DNA of 64,000 bases from Brachypodius melanocephalos (taxonomy: Eukaryota > Chordata > Aves > Passeriformes > Pycnonotidae): the NCBI GenBank assembly GCA_013398615.1, contig VZSR01001685.1:27721192-27785191 (forward strand), in the 5' to 3' direction. This document shows positions 1-14,504 of this stretch, one piece after another. Each line of letters begins with the position of its first letter. The first letter of the stretch is position 1. The notes below the pieces were generated by a model. It was not told where the DNA came from, ran no database searches, and saw only the letters and a list, made by a program, of their open reading frames with translations. The position numbers and the translations under genes were made by a program.

Positions 1-2049
1 CAGGGCAGCCAGAGAGATGCCCTGGGTTCCAACAGAGATGATCTTGAAACATCTTAACTCTAGGAAAATGTATCTTATTCTTGTAAAACAAGAAAGAGAT
101 ATTTACTCAGAAATATATCTTGCTTCTTTGTGATATTTGGGGCATTTTGTATCACTTCCCGCTCTTCCTCCTCCACTTTTAAGCTACTTTTCTGCAGTGA
201 CTTGGAATGCTACCGTAGCATCCTCTGACCCTTCATAATTCACTCCATTTTTCACTTCAGGAAGGAGGGCCCTTATGGAGGGAACTGATACATTTATACT
301 CACAGGATTAAGCAAAGGCCCCAAAGTTTTGTTTATCAATTCACTCCAACAGAAAAAAAGTACTTTGGATGTCATCACCCTGACATCTTTCCTCTTTCAA
401 TAGCTGAATGAAAAGTTTCCATCAAGTACAATTCATAAATTAGAACACTTTTCTACGAATATGATTTTATTGTGATTTTAAAATCATGACTCGTGGAAAT
501 TGATTCAGTTCATAATTACAGTCCAATTCAGAAAAGTGATTAGAAGCTGATGCATTAAACCCCTGATGAAGTCAGTGGTGTGTACATTCCTACTTTCTTA
601 TCAGGTATTAGATGTTTCCCTACACTTTCCTTTACACTTTCCCTATATTTCTTTGATATGCTACTTGGCCAAAGCCAAGGCTTCTATTGAAGCTATTTTT
701 TTTGCCAGACAGGACTTAAATATAATGAGTGACATAACGAAAAATGAATAATCAGATATTAAATATTTAGACAATCTTTCTAAGGAGTGGATAGTTAATA
801 ATTGAGAACAGATTGCCTGACAAAATTGAGGAGACTCCAGTACTGATTAGGAACAGATAGACATCTCTCAAGACTGGAAGATGATGCTGTTGTTGCTGCT
901 GCTGTTGTCTTGAATCCAGAGGACTGACATAATAACTTTCTCTTTCATACCTATCAGCCTATTCCATAACTACCCACTGAAAATTGCCAGCAGTTTGCAC
1001 TCACATGAAAACAAAACTTCACGAGGCAAGGTGCTAATTGCATATTGTTTACTTTCTGCCAATGGCCTCAGTTTGGTTATTATCTTGGTTAGTTAGAGAA
1101 AACAAATTTCTCATGTAAAAGCAAAAGTGATGATATAGGACAGCTTCAAGATAATCTGGATATTTATTCTTTTACGAATATTAACCTTCTGTCTGTATAC
1201 TACTAAATGACTTGGTTTGGCAAGATGTAAAAATGGTAGTTGGCTAAACAAAAAGTGAGAATATCGATTATTGCCCTGGTAGGGGGACGGAAGAAAAATA
1301 TCTCCATTGTCATCGAATGATTGCAGGTTAGCAATACCTGAGCCCTAATCCTTTTAATGATGGTTGGCTGCTGCCCCTTTCTCATCTCCAGTGGGTGAGT
1401 TGAAAGCCTGCCTGTCTGCCATCCCTCCCTCCTTTGTGTGTGACTGCATGGGAATAAAGCGGAGGTGGGAAGGCTTTCCACAGCAGCAGTGTGTGAAGGA
1501 GGGGCAGAACAGCCTGTTGCCAGGGGGAGGTCACCACGTCCTTCCCAGCCCCTCAGCAAGTGCCAAACACCTCTCAGGATGTTCATGTGATCCTCCTTGC
1601 TGCTGTCTCCTCTTCAAATCGCACTGGCTTTTCCTTATGGCCCTTTACCCCACCATGGGTTTATTTCTGAGTGGGATAAACTGAAAACTTCTTAATGCCG
1701 CTAAAAAAAATCAATCATGAGGAACAAAAGAAGATTAGGTCTGATTTAGGCCCTATTCATATAAAACTGTTAGGTGGAACAGCCAGGCTCAGCAAGAACC
1801 AAGCTGTGAGGGAGCTACACATAGGAACAGCTTCACAAATCTCTCCACGGGCCACTCGCAGCTTAACAACTGCATGCAATTATTTAGATGTATAGTTTAT
1901 TTCTGCATAATTTATGCAGATACATTTTCAGCTATTTTGCCCAAATACAAAATAATAGTTTCATGATTACAGCATCATCTGGGGACATCAAAGCACTCCA
2001 CCATTATGATTCACATCCCCATTAACGATAATGCACAAGACAAATGTGA
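1..2049. other. Gene-free AT-rich stretch
   Basis: No gene or transposon is recognised here. Short open frames occur on both strands but none resembles a known family. A GC-richer, CpG-poor patch at about 1350-1640 keeps overlapping frames open on both strands (106 codons plus, 127 codons minus), which is what a lower stop-codon density would produce. A short TGC/TGT microsatellite lies at 881-909. Confidence 0.6.
881..909. repeat. TGC/TGT trinucleotide microsatellite
   Basis: About 29 bases of imperfect TGC and TGT triplets, seen directly. It is short and interrupted, so probably not highly variable. Confidence 0.6.
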
Positions 2050-2152
2050 GTCTTTATTAGGTTAATTCTATTTTGCCCATTTTGTAGATGAGTAAGTGGG
2101 AGCACAGAGAGGTTAAGTGATTTGCCCCAGGTCAAAGAGTGAAATCTGGAAG
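2050..2152 (-). repeat. MIR-like (CORE-SINE) relic
   Basis: Read on the plus strand, this segment carries the order seen in the reverse complement of the MIR core: a 'cccattttgtagatga' block, then 'gcacagagaggttaagtga', then 'tttgccccaggtcaaagag'. The MIR consensus in sense orientation has the complementary 'CACTTAACCTCTCTGTGC' type of core, so the copy lies on the minus strand. MIR-like elements are old in amniotes, and readable copies are uncommon in bird genomes. It could instead derive from an L2-type LINE tail sharing the same core. Family assignment is from memory of the consensus. Confidence 0.6.
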
Positions 2153-2341
2153 TAAAAACAATGTGTGAGTATGGCCTAAAAGCCATATACATTACAATTA
2201 AATAATGAGGTATTCAATAGCAAAAGAATTCTAAAAACTGGGGCTTCATATCCCACCTAGTTGTGGGTTTAACAGGTAATTTTGCGTTCCGGATAAAGCA
2301 CTTCCTCTGATCACTAAATAATTCTAAAGAATAGGGGACCG

Positions 2342-2384
2342 GAAAAGGAAAAAAAAAAAAAAAAAAAAAAAGGAAAAAAAAAAA
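2342..2384. repeat. Poly(A) tract
   Basis: Nearly uninterrupted A-rich run (about 23 A, GG, about 11 A). No retroposed gene body is recognisable upstream, so it is annotated only as simple repeat. Confidence 0.9.
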
Positions 2385-3812
2385 GCACGTTTATTTCCTT
2401 CCCTAAAAAGGAAATAAAACAGGAAAAAATTCTGCTAAAGTTGTAGCAATAAGAAATGATCTGTCCTAAAGTGACAGTGATTTTTTTGCAGTATTATCCC
2501 TATCTCAAATGTCTTTGAGAATCAGAAAGCCACACAAAGCAAGCGCCTGTGGTCTACAGAGAGTAAAAGAAAAGGGAAGGTTTATTCCTTAAATAACAAA
2601 GTTTTAAGGAGCTCTTGTTGACTTATTAATAAGGTGGATGTAATTAACTCCATTAGTTTTAACTTTAGGGTCAGTAACCTAAATTGTCAACTATTCATTC
2701 TCCAGTTGAGTTTCTAATAAATGCCTGCATAACTAGAAATACAGCAAAAAATATTCTTTCTCTAGTGTAAAGGTATTTTCAACACAAGTTTTATAACACA
2801 TTGAGAAAATTATAGCAAGCTAAAAACAATACATAAAAATGCAGATAGCATATAGTTTTGAAGAAATCATTGTTTTCCATATTTTTATTTGATTTTCCTT
2901 CAAGACAAAAAGCTAAGGAAAGTTACTATCTTCAGCCGTTTAAATAAGCATGCCATTTAAATGAGCCCACATGCTCCAGAATTTAAGATTCTTAACTATG
3001 CTCTGTTGTTTAGATTAAGTAGAATTTGCAAAATTTTAGTCACAAGACACTCCCAGAAGAGACTTCACAGTGCAGAAACTTCCATTGATGAGTGAAAGTT
3101 ATTTATGATGCACTAGAAGCAGAAAAACAGGGAAAAAAACAGGCATTGACTCCTGCTATGTTTAAACTATCTCATACTTCCCATTATATCCATTAGACAC
3201 TGTCGTCACTTAAAGTAAATGTTTTGTCATTAGTAGGGTCAAATCTGTAAAGTCTCTTCTTTTTCTCTCCCAGAACCCCATTAAGAGTTTTTGGTGTTAC
3301 CACGTTGAGAACAGACCCATCCTTTTGCTGATTACACAGCTGACAAAAAACTTAGCAGAATACCAGAAAAGTCCAATATACCCCTTGATATGGCAATGAA
3401 GGAACATGGTTCACCTTGGTTTTGGTATTATCTTCACTTCAACTATTGCAGCACACAAACAGGCAGATTCTGGAATTTCAGTGTTTCCACATTTTTCTGT
3501 GTGTTTTAGTGGCTTTCTGTTCAACTGTATTGAGAGTTCCTGGTCCTGAGTGGCTGCAAAACTGTCCCCTCTGAGATGTCATCAAAGAGTTGCAATGTTC
3601 AGGGGGCTCTGGAGTTCAGTGCAAACTGAGGGAGGAAGAGCAGGGTCCCTTGGCATGGTGTGTTTAAGAGGGTTTGTCTAAATGATTCTTCCAGAAAGCT
3701 CATTGTTCTGTTGGAATAAATATATTCTTTCCCAGAGGGACTGGGTGTCAGCCAGATCTTATCCACACCACGATCAAAAGTTACTCTCTACTGACAGACC
3801 AAGCATCAGCTG

Positions 3813-3815
<3 letters not shown>

Positions 3816-3843
<28 letters not shown>
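3816..3843. repeat. Poly(T) tract
   Basis: Uninterrupted run of 28 T, seen directly. On the minus strand it reads as a poly(A) run, but no identifiable retroposon body adjoins it. Confidence 0.9.
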
Positions 3844-3849
<6 letters not shown>

Positions 3850-6800
3850 GAGTATGAACTGTCAACAAAAACCCCGCGGTCAGCAAAGGAAGGGCCTTTT
3901 GTCATGAACTCCCAGAATAATGGTCTCATTCATCAGAAAGCACTGAGCAGCTCAGTGATAAACTGTTGTTTTTCTTGTATCTCATTTTCATATCTCTGTT
4001 GAGTTCAGCTTCCTCTGATTCATAAGGTAGGGAGATCTACAAGGAGGCAACAGCTTCATGCATTACCAGCCCCCTTTTTCCCTTAGCTAATCCTCTCATT
4101 TCAAAACTGCTCTGTTGCAATCAGTACAATATTTTTTGTTAGCTTTAAGTTTGCAGATGAATCACTAAAGGTTAATAATGTTTTCTAGATACCTGGGAAG
4201 TCCATTCATGTAATATATAAAAGACTGTGAACTTTCTCATCCCAGTGTATGCTTATGAATATGCTTTAAAAATTGTGACATTATTAAGTTAGCTGTCTCA
4301 AATTTAAGACTGAAGTAAATAATCAAGCTCATCACCTTTGGAATCAATAATAGCCCATTTCATGTCTAGTTTCCTTCACTGATAATTTCCTCAGAAAAAG
4401 GTTGCTAAGTGTAGTATCAACATCAGTTCTAGATACATTTCTCTTTGAATTATAAAATTTTCCTAAGTTAAAAGTAGGGAACTGATCAAAACTGAAATGT
4501 GAATTGATTAAATTATACTAACATGATGTATCCAATAAAATAATTTTATTTAAAGTTCAGAGATAATTTTTAAAAGCAGAAAGCAATTATTCATTCCAAA
4601 TGAAAAGTTAGAGATTTACAGACTAATGTGTTTTCCTAGATTTTCAGTTATTTCTTCATTTCTGTTATTTTCATAGCTGCTTCTCATGGATTTCTCCAGC
4701 TGAAGAATTTTTATAAATAGGTGACATCTACAGGAATGTCAAATAATGTGTCAAGATTTTACAAAGCATTTAGCCAGAAGCAATAAGATATATTAATTTC
4801 TTTAATAAGTCAATCACTGCCTTATAATTTTAGTATAAAACTGCAACTAAGGAAAAAAATATTGAGTTCACTAAGAAAAGCTACAAATAAATACAAATAG
4901 CAAAACCAAAATTATGCATGTTGGGCTGAACATAATCTGATCATTTCCTGCTGATAATTTCACTAATTTCATGATATAATTAAAACAGAAGACAACAAGG
5001 CAGCTGATATACATTACTTGAATTAATGTGCTTGGTTTTTTCAGCTTAGTGTTACAAATAACTGGAGTTACTGCTCATTATGAAAAGAACTGTATTTTTG
5101 CAAATTTTTAGCCATAAATTATTTTAAATTTTGTTCTTTTTAAAATCTGAATAAGAATTGTTAGGGTTTTTTATATAGATATGTCAGCTCTCACAAAACA
5201 TAGTGAGCTCTAATTTGCATTTGCAGTAGTGTATGACTTAGCTCAAAATATTTCTTATCACAGTTCAGATGAAAATATGCATCTATAAATGACATAAAAT
5301 ATTGTTCAAAATCACCCTATTGCAAATCAAGTTCATTTCCATATATTTTTGTCAAGCTATGCTGAGTTTTCACTAATAGAACAAGCCATAAAGATTTTAT
5401 CATCTGAATGTCAAAAAGCACTAATCAGACATTTCATAGAGAGACATTTTTGGAAAATTTCATTTCCTCATTGAAAGCCATGCAAGAACTTGTTTCTATC
5501 ACAGGTGAAACCTGGAGATATCCACATTTTTTCTCCTCTTGTCTTCTTTGTCTCTTGGGATAGATTGAACAGAGAATTTGGACTAATTCCTACATGCTTC
5601 ACATACAGTTCTTTTTTACTTTGATGCACATCAGAGTGCTAAGATACAACAAGAAGAACAATATACTCACTTTTTTTAGGCCTTTCAGGGTCATATTTTA
5701 TGGTAAGTACAAAACAGTTTACTGGAGCTGAAGACATTTTTGTCTATACCAGTGGAGAATTTGGAAATAGTTATCAAAAACATTATTTACAACTTTGTCC
5801 AGAATTTAATACATTTTTGAAACACTCTTGCTGGAGGTTTTAATGAGAAGTAAAAAAGGTGAAAATAGTTTAAGTAGGGAAAATGAGTTATGAATATAAA
5901 TATTTTTGAATTTTCTCCAACAGCATAAACTGACTAACAGAGATTGTTAACAATTGATAGGAAATCTGGTGGATATTTGTGAGAGTTTTAACCCTGGGAC
6001 TATAAACACACACAAAAGAAAGCATGAAATAGAATATAGTATTCTGATTGAACAGTTGCATCTGGGATTTTGCTGTACAAATATTGAAAATATTTTTGTA
6101 TTTTGGCATATTAAAAACCTTTTAAAAAGCCTTTTATTTTCAAATGAAGACACACAGATATTCAACTCAAGGAAAAAAGAATATTAGTTATATAGGTATC
6201 ACTGAATCCAAATTCTTGTAATGTCAACATCTATTTCATGGAAGTTTAAAATCAAACCTTTAAACGAACCCAGTTTATGCATCCCTCTCACACTGAAAAA
6301 AATATATTAAAAGTGTATTCTACTTTTCATTACAACATTGTATGTATAATAACAATACAAGTAACATGCAAGTATCAAAGAACCTTTTGATAAGGTTTTC
6401 CTCACCACAGTTATTTATGCTTGCAACAAGTTAGGAGACCACATTGTTATGTGCCGGTAAAAGTATCCTATGGTCCCTGTTTAATTCCGAGAGAAACCTG
6501 TCAGAGGTAAAAGATGTGTTACAAAAGGGATAAAAAGTAAAGAACACGTCTATTATCAATTTAATGACAGGATAGACGTTGCCTTCAAAGTTTTTCCTGT
6601 TACGAAGCCTCACCAGTGAATAAAAGTATCTAATGTATTATTCAGATAAAGGCCTCTGAACCTTAGACAGAAGGAAATCCATACCACCTTACATTGCTTT
6701 ATTAAGTCTATATTAAGGGCTCCATTACTTTAAAGAAACTGTTTAAGTAACATTAAGGCTATGACCCAAACTGACAAAAGTAGGGAAATACAGATAGCTG

Positions 6801-6898
6801 AATTTCCATCTTTAAAATATGCTGCTGTGGAGAAGAAAAAGGAACAATGGAATACGAGACTTTGCTTCTCATCTTGGGCTGAGAGAAATATTTGGGAC

Positions 6899-6916
6899 AA
6901 AAAAAAAAAAAAAAAA
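6899..6916. repeat. Poly(A) tract
   Basis: Uninterrupted run of 18 A inside a chance open frame, where it would encode a lysine run. Confidence 0.85.
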
Positions 6917-9900
6917 GGGAAGCTTGAATCTTCACCTGGCATTCAACTGAATCCAAATAAAAACTGTTTAAAGTTTGGCTGTCTTCCCATTACCTCACAC
7001 CACAGGTCACTTGCAGGTAGAGGAGCAAGTTTTCAAGCTGCTATAGGAATACAGACAATTCCTTCTTCCTTTGCAACAGCAACTGTTAGAATAAAAGACC
7101 CAATTATCACTGCCAGAGCTATATGTAAAACACTGGTGCTCAAGGGTTTTCACGTGTCCTCTGCCCAAGAAATAGATTCTCTCTAGAGAATAAAAAAATA
7201 TATATCTACCTTATTTTTCCCCCTTTATACAGGGGAAATATAGGAAAGAGGATGCAAGGGGAGAATTAGATCACCAGCAACAAGACTGATGGGTTGAAAA
7301 GCGGCCATCATGGTATTGGAAAGGGAAACACCATTAGACAACATTTTTCTTACCTGTATCTCAAAGTCAAAAGATTTAAAATTAATTTCCCTTTATACCA
7401 TGACACCATGATATCAGATGAACTCTAACACAATTATTTCAAGTAATAAGTAAACAAGAAAAATCTGTTGCCTAAATGTCTTCTTTTAAGGTTATATTAA
7501 ATGGAATTGTATTACTCAGGAGAAAGGCATAGCCCTTTTCATCTCACCTGAAGGCCTGAAGTACATTTAAATAATATATTTCTGTTGTTGAAGGCACTGA
7601 TAAAGCCCTAACTAGTATTCCTATTAGTATTTTAGCATGCATTTAAAACCTTTGCTAATAGAAGTATGAGTGGCTTGTGGCTAGGAACATCTTTAAATCT
7701 ATCACCAGTTGAATGATAGTTTTAATCATAAATTTTGGCTTTATATATGTGGTCTCACTTCTGCATTTATATAAAAATCTTTTTCCCCTCAGCATAAAAA
7801 CATGACATAGCATCTTCTATAACAAATCCAGAGACCAGTGTCATAAAGACTGAATGAAAAAGTTCTTCATCAAATTCCTAGCTCTGTGAGTGGGTCTTTG
7901 CAAAAATGCATAAAAAATTAGTATCGTTAGGCACCAATGTTTAACTGTGGGAATTAGTAACAGTAACACCAAATTTGGAAGTAAAACATTTATAATTTCT
8001 AAAGTTCCTCAGATCGAGATTCAGTGGCTTTCTGAAACATAATTTTGGCCAAATCTATCTTTGAACTACAGACAGGGCTAAATGATGAAACTGAACAAAT
8101 TGCAGTGTTTATGTAAGATCAGATTCAAGAATCTAGGACCTCTTTTGGCTTTATGTACAATGACATTGTAATAAAAGTATATGACATCTGAACTAGAGAC
8201 TTGTGAGGTGTGTGAGATTTGATTTTAATTGTCATGGAAAAATTATGAAAATATAGGAGATCCAATTTTACAAGACATTCACTCATAAGGAATGATAAGG
8301 TTAAATGGATAACAGGATATATCTAAAAGATTAAAATGAACAAACAGTCTCAAACATAATAAAAATTATCCAGCCATAATTAGCCAAGCAGCTGTCCTTC
8401 AATTCTTGTCATTTCCATTGTGATAGACATAACACACGCTACATTATCTTTCCTAACTCTGGTGCCCATGTGCCTTGCACCAGAAAAGAAAATCCCAGGA
8501 AGCTACCTTGCATAGCTTGTGAAACTGTGGAGAAAACAATCTTTATTGTTGAGACAATATGTATTACCTCACCCTTTGGGCCATCCTCCTTTCAATCCCA
8601 CATCTGCAAATCCTTCAGCAGAAAGTTGCTGCTGGTGTGGTTCCTGCATGCTCCACCACTCACCAGCATTACAGAGAGTTGTCCTGTCCCTTTACTGCCT
8701 CAAAGATACTGTTCCCTGGCAAGAATCTTCATCCATTACTGATATGATCTTGTGCTCCCTAGAGAACCTCTTAACCACCTATTTCTTGAGAAAACACATT
8801 GGCCCTAATCTTGCTTGAATTCCCAAGGAATCTTATTTGGAGCTAAATGGTCTCAGATATGTGTACTTTCCTGAAGTTGCTAATGAAAGTAATGAGTGAT
8901 AAGGATAATTTTTAAATTATATTCTTTTACTCTCTCACAAGATGGACTTTCCTTCTCTCTTGCCACAAAGACCCAAGGAAACAACAGGAATGGCAAAGAA
9001 AGAAAAATGACATGGCAAAGTCCCAGTGGGCTCTGAATATCATTACTCCCTGACAATGATCAGCTACCCTGAACAAGCAGAAAACCATGATTTCTATAAC
9101 AAGTCTCATACAGTTATTTGTATCTTCTATATTTTTCAATAAATAGAAAGTGTAGATGGAGTGTGAGGCCTTTCATAAAGGCTCTTGCTCTTGAAAAGCC
9201 AGCGACACATCTTCTGCATCCCCTTAGACATCCTAACAGCTCAAGGTGTGTCTTTCTCTAAACACAGTTGGAACACTCTCCAATATTTCACCAATTTACA
9301 TCATTAACAACCATTTAATTTTTCAAGGTCAGTAGAAATCACTCAATAAATATGGAAGAAGATAAGATGACAAATGACAAGATTCTGTTTGGCACAATGT
9401 GTTCTTTACCTTGTCTCAGTATTTTCTTTTCTAAAATGGAGAAAACAGCTTTCTACATATCTAAGTGTAATTTTTAGTAAGTGAAAAGTCAGTAAAGTAA
9501 ATTGCTCTGCAAAAAATTACAAAGAGTAGTGCTAAGTATTCTCCCTTTTCACTGCCTGCACCTGAAAATATAGGGATTGATCCATTCCTTCCCTTCTTCT
9601 TGAAGGAAAGGAAACTTGCTCCTTTATCATACCAATGCAGATTTTTAATGAAAATATTCTTGCCATCTCTACCAGTATAGCGTATTTTATACCACAAAAG
9701 GCAAAACTTAATCTTAAAACTGGGACTTCTGTGCAAAACACAGACTGCTTGCTTGACCAGGCAAGAGAACAGCTGGATCTCTATCCTGTTGATTGAGCAG
9801 GTGTAGAGGCTTCATCCTGCAAGGTGCTGTTAACCTGTGGAAAGTTCAGGACTGTATTAACATTTAAGCATAAGGGTAGTCCTCTTGCAGGTTGTACCAC

Positions 9901-12900
9901 AATAGATGCTCACACATATGCACATAAACACATTGTCATAGACCTCTACGTATGAATGCACAGACAAATAAATGGCTGACAGCTGGATGCAAATGCAAAA
10001 ATACATCTCAGGCTGGGACACTTTGAATTATTTCTAACATGTACAATGCAAACCAGCTATTTGAAATGTCACAAAGAAAATTTTCTCCCAGGATGCATTC
10101 TTGTATGCTAAAATTCAACTAACACTGGACTCCTTTTTGGAAAAATAAACGTTAAAAAGACTGTGTTTCAAATAGCCTTTGACTATCGCAGCTTGAATAG
10201 TACCACCACTGTATATTAACAACTGCAGTCATAAGATCTCAACATTTTCCCCCTCCCCATCTTTCCCTGGAGCTGCTCAAAAAGCTAAGCCCCTTTTCAC
10301 AATCTTAATGACCAAAAGTTGAAAAAAAAAAGAGAGAAAGAAAAAAGTAAAAAAAAGACTTAAAAGTTCAGCTGGATTTTCTTCTGGTTTCCTAATGAGC
10401 TTAACATCTCATAAGACTCTTTGGTAAAGGAGAAAATCTTTTCAAAAAGACCCATTTTCCTGCTGACAGTACAATCTTTCTGAAGTAACATCAGAAGACC
10501 ATAAGGGTGACATCCAAGCCACCTGAGCTGATGATACAAAATCTTTAACCAATAGATTTCTATCCCCTCTTTACTCCACATTTTCTAGCAATGTAGTTCT
10601 TTAGAATAGGGTCAAAAGAAAAATTTCTGTTTAGTTGTTTAAAGGAAACAAATAACTTTGTCACCGGATCTCTGCAAGGGTTTGACCAAAGTCAAAATAT
10701 ATTGCAATTTAATTTGTCATAAAAGACCTGGAGTTGGGAGCTCTTAATAAAACAGGAGATCAGAAATTTATGTGATTTCATGCCACCTTGAGTATGCATG
10801 AACAGCAGTACCTAATCTATTTCATTACCTTTTTTCATTCTTTTTTTAAATTAAACAGTAGAGAATAGCATCACAACAAACTTGAATCCTACACTGTGGA
10901 AAAAAGAAAGTAAGGAGCAACTGGTACATGTGTAACTTCTGCAAAAAGGAATGCTGTCATAAATGCAATGACATGTATACATGGGATTTGAACATGTAAA
11001 AAAGCTACTTACATAACTGTCATGGCCCATATTAGTTGTCTGATGGAAAAAGAGTGGGACTACATCAGTCTTTGGATTATATATGTATCAGAGCAGCTCC
11101 AAACTAGGCCTTTCTATATACTATTTTAGGTAAAAACATATGGTTTTGCCGTTTGTGTTGTAATTTGGTGGTACTACAATACAGCAAGAGGTGGCATTCT
11201 TGAGGTACATAAGTGTAATGACACATTATTACATTAAGAAGCTGAGTTATTGGGTCAGAAATCATCAAATTCTGCGATTTATTTTTGTTACAGAAATTTA
11301 TAACAGAAATGTAGACTTTGAGGGGTTTTATCACAGGTTACACCTAAATGAGAAAAAGAAGAAACTCTATAATGCTTACTTTTGAAATTTGTTGAAAGAG
11401 TACTTCTCATTCACCTTTTTATAAGTTCTATGATTTTTGCCTTAGTTGCTATAATTCTCTAAATTCACAAATTATGGAACATCTATTGTGAAATAAGCTG
11501 AAAATTATTTCAATGTATTTGAAAGTCTGTTTAAGATTGTTTGGGGTTTTGTTTTTTTTCAGAAACAGAACACCAGATCATATATCATGAAGAAATGAAG
11601 TTTTCCTAACACCTTGTATTCCTATGTGTTACAAATCCTTCTTCTAGGCATGACTCAACACTGAGTGAAGTTGGAATGCTTGACCAGAGTAGGCGAGAGT
11701 ACAGCAGGGTGCACTTCCAGAACAGGGACTTTTCAATGACCTTTTTTAACCAAATTTATTTGGTAGTTGTTTCCAGAGGTGGGAATTAATTTGGGCCCCA
11801 GGTCAGCTTAATCCCTTTGTGAGAAGAACCCTTCAATTATGACAAACTCTGTTAAATTATTTATGATATCTCTGAGCTAATGAAGCTTTATTCTGCAAGT
11901 CCTTTGTCTCAGGCTCACACAGGGAAAGAAATGGGGCAACGGATCACAAAACTCAAGAAAATGTAGGCTCTGGAGCAGAAGCACTAAAGAGGCTGCTTCA
12001 AATTTATTCTTAAAAAGTTATGCTGATTTGTGAGGAGTAAATATAAGAAGGAATCTAGCCCATAAAACCCAATTCTGCCCTGTTTTACAGTGAATATGTT
12101 TGCAGAGAGGCAACTGAGTCTGCCAAGGCAACATTTCAGTTCCTGAGGCAGACTGCAGGAAGTCCTATAGTCCTGCAATTTTCACATAACCTTTATTGTC
12201 TAATTTTCAACTGGCTGCTGTAGGCTGTAAAAATGAATTTGTAAAAAATCCCAACCCAAATCCACAAGACTGGTGCTTTGGGATATCCAGTCTTAGTACC
12301 TGACCCAATAAAAAATATATATACATTCAACTTCCACACCATTAAAGCCAGACATTTTCTTTTGACAAAACCTGACCCTCAGTTGTAGTCAATAGCATAC
12401 AGAGGCATTTAGAGAGTAACAAAATCTCACAGGAAATTCTTTATATAAAGAGATTCAGAAATGAAAATACCATGCAGGTCACAGTCGTTGGCACATAATG
12501 GTGCAGTTAAGCCGTTCATTTTTAATTAGGTCTGTGATCAGAAAATAGCCAATTTTGCTTTCTGCTTCTTGGTGTGTTCAACAATTTTGTCAGCCAAAAA
12601 CTGTTAGCTGCTGAATTTTTAACGATCCTTTATTGGATAATAAGGTTTTGTTTTCATTTCTTTCAAACGGCTGGAGTCTCCGCTAACAATTATATTGGGG
12701 AAAATGTTTCCACAGTAGGTGGGCCCCACAGTCTGTCTAAACCTTGGATTAGCATTATAGGAAAAAAAAAAATAAAGACCAGAGGAAAAAACAAAGAACA
12801 CTTAAGAAGAGCAGATTTGGTCTTGGGTGCATACAGAATTGGGTTACTTCATTACATAAATTAGGCAAAAGAAATTAATACATTCAATACAGTGAAACCT

Positions 12901-14397
12901 ATATGAATCTGCTAGTCTCTGCCTTGGCAAGATCCAGCCACCTGGTTGAAGTAGTCTTTAATTAATGGTCAAATAAAACTATATTTGTTACTTCAGGAAT
13001 AATATGAGGTTTTGACGCCAGAGCTGGGCAGCTGCCTACCTGCTCAAAAGCTCCTTCTGTCCTACCATCATGTTTCAGTGACCTGTTTGGAGGACAAAGT
13101 GCTTTTGGTTTACAGAGGCACTTGTTCACATTCAACTCAGAAAAGCCTGCTGCTCTTATCAGCTGAGGAGCAACTTCTCTTCAGACCAAACCAAGTTTTA
13201 CCTCTTCCTTTTCTTTTCCAAGGCAAAAAGATGGTCTCCAATTGACTCATCAAGATACATTTCTTCGTTCCTTATGTTCTTTATTTCAGAAGAAGTTTTG
13301 AGGCTTGTGCATAACTTCTGCTTTGCTCTCTGGTCTCACCAGCCAGCATCACTTTGAGGTCTTTGAGATGGCACATCAAGAAAAGGTGTCCATTTTGTAC
13401 ATGGGCCTGAGTCCTGAAATTTGAGCATAAATGAGTCCCTGAATGGTTCTCAAAATGGAGACACAAAATCAGTGACTGCAGAAGGAAAGACGACAAAAAG
13501 AAGAGAATTTGAAGGAAAAAAGTGAAGGAAGTTCAAATGCACTGAAAATAGGGACCGTGCAAACCATAGAACAAAGGACGTTGGTTTTTTTTTGTTTTTA
13601 AGAGTATATCCAACTTTTTAAAAATGGGTTTGCAGAAGAATTGTACTACAAAATCTCCAAGTCAGGAGAAGGAACGTAGACATAATATATGTAGGGTTCA
13701 TTCCATCACCTTTCCTGAGAAGACTACCTGGAACTTTTCATTAAAAACTCAGTATTGCTTTCAGCTTTGTCAGGCATTAACAATTTCCTGTACAAGTAAG
13801 AAAATGAATGATAAAGTGAAAAATATCCAGCCATACCAGATCAAGTATTTTTATGCATAAGGTAAAAGCATGCTTTGATTCATCAATATAAAAATAATCT
13901 AGTGACTTTTTATGTATTTCAAAGACTCTTCAAAGGTGTATAATTCAGCATTTTGGTTCTCATATTTGGCTTGACTCAATATTATAGTCAGCAGAATGTC
14001 TCCCTAAGGAATCAAATAACATAGAGCCCATCTGCTGAAGAGCTGCATTTAACCTTCTATGCAGCCAGGAAATTGAGATCACCCAGGATCTCCTGCCCAG
14101 TTGGCTAAGGTTTTTTCAGCTTTTGATTGCACTGGTGCAGATTCTTTCAAGTCTCAGAGTTGTTCAGTTTCTGCTCCACCTGATTTACCGGGGTAAACTT
14201 TTCTATCTGTGCTTTGCACTCTCCATACTACTTTAAAAGGCTACTAAGCCTGAGATTCAGATGCAATGAGCTCAGTGAAATCAATGGGAAATATCTGTGT
14301 GCACCAAAGGCCAGATTTTGATCCATTGTGTTCAAACAGAATGATCCTCATTAACCTAACAGATAAAGGCAGCACTGAGAAGCACTTCTGTAATATC

Positions 14398-14417
14398 CAT
14401 GAAATCACTATTTCATG
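14398..14417. repeat. Small perfect inverted repeat
   Basis: Two perfect 8-base arms (catgaaat and atttcatg) separated by 4 bases. It lies about 90 bases downstream of the SERINC-like exon's donor site on that exon's strand. It is probably incidental. Confidence 0.5.
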
Positions 14418-14504
14418 ATACCAGTGAGAGCCCAGGGAGGAGGTTTCTTGGTTGCAATAATTAATAATTTACAAAAAGCTTTAACTAAGCAAGACATTGC
14501 CCAC

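Larger units (their letters stand above)
2385..14397. other. Gene-free AT-rich stretch
   Basis: About 12 kb without a recognisable gene. It holds homopolymer tracts (annotated separately) and scattered short open frames, the longest being 141 codons at 6761-7186 on the plus strand, which runs through a poly(A) tract and resembles nothing I know. Slightly GC-richer patches at about 8470-8700 and 13010-13240 show no recognisable protein similarity. Some stretches may be conserved non-coding DNA, but this cannot be judged from one genome. Confidence 0.5.

Noticed and set aside
1203..1586. 127-codon minus-strand open frame
   Set aside because: It overlaps a 106-codon frame on the other strand in a GC-richer patch; neither looks like a known protein.
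6761..7186. 141-codon plus-strand open frame
   Set aside because: It runs through an 18-base poly(A) tract giving a lysine run, and has no family resemblance.
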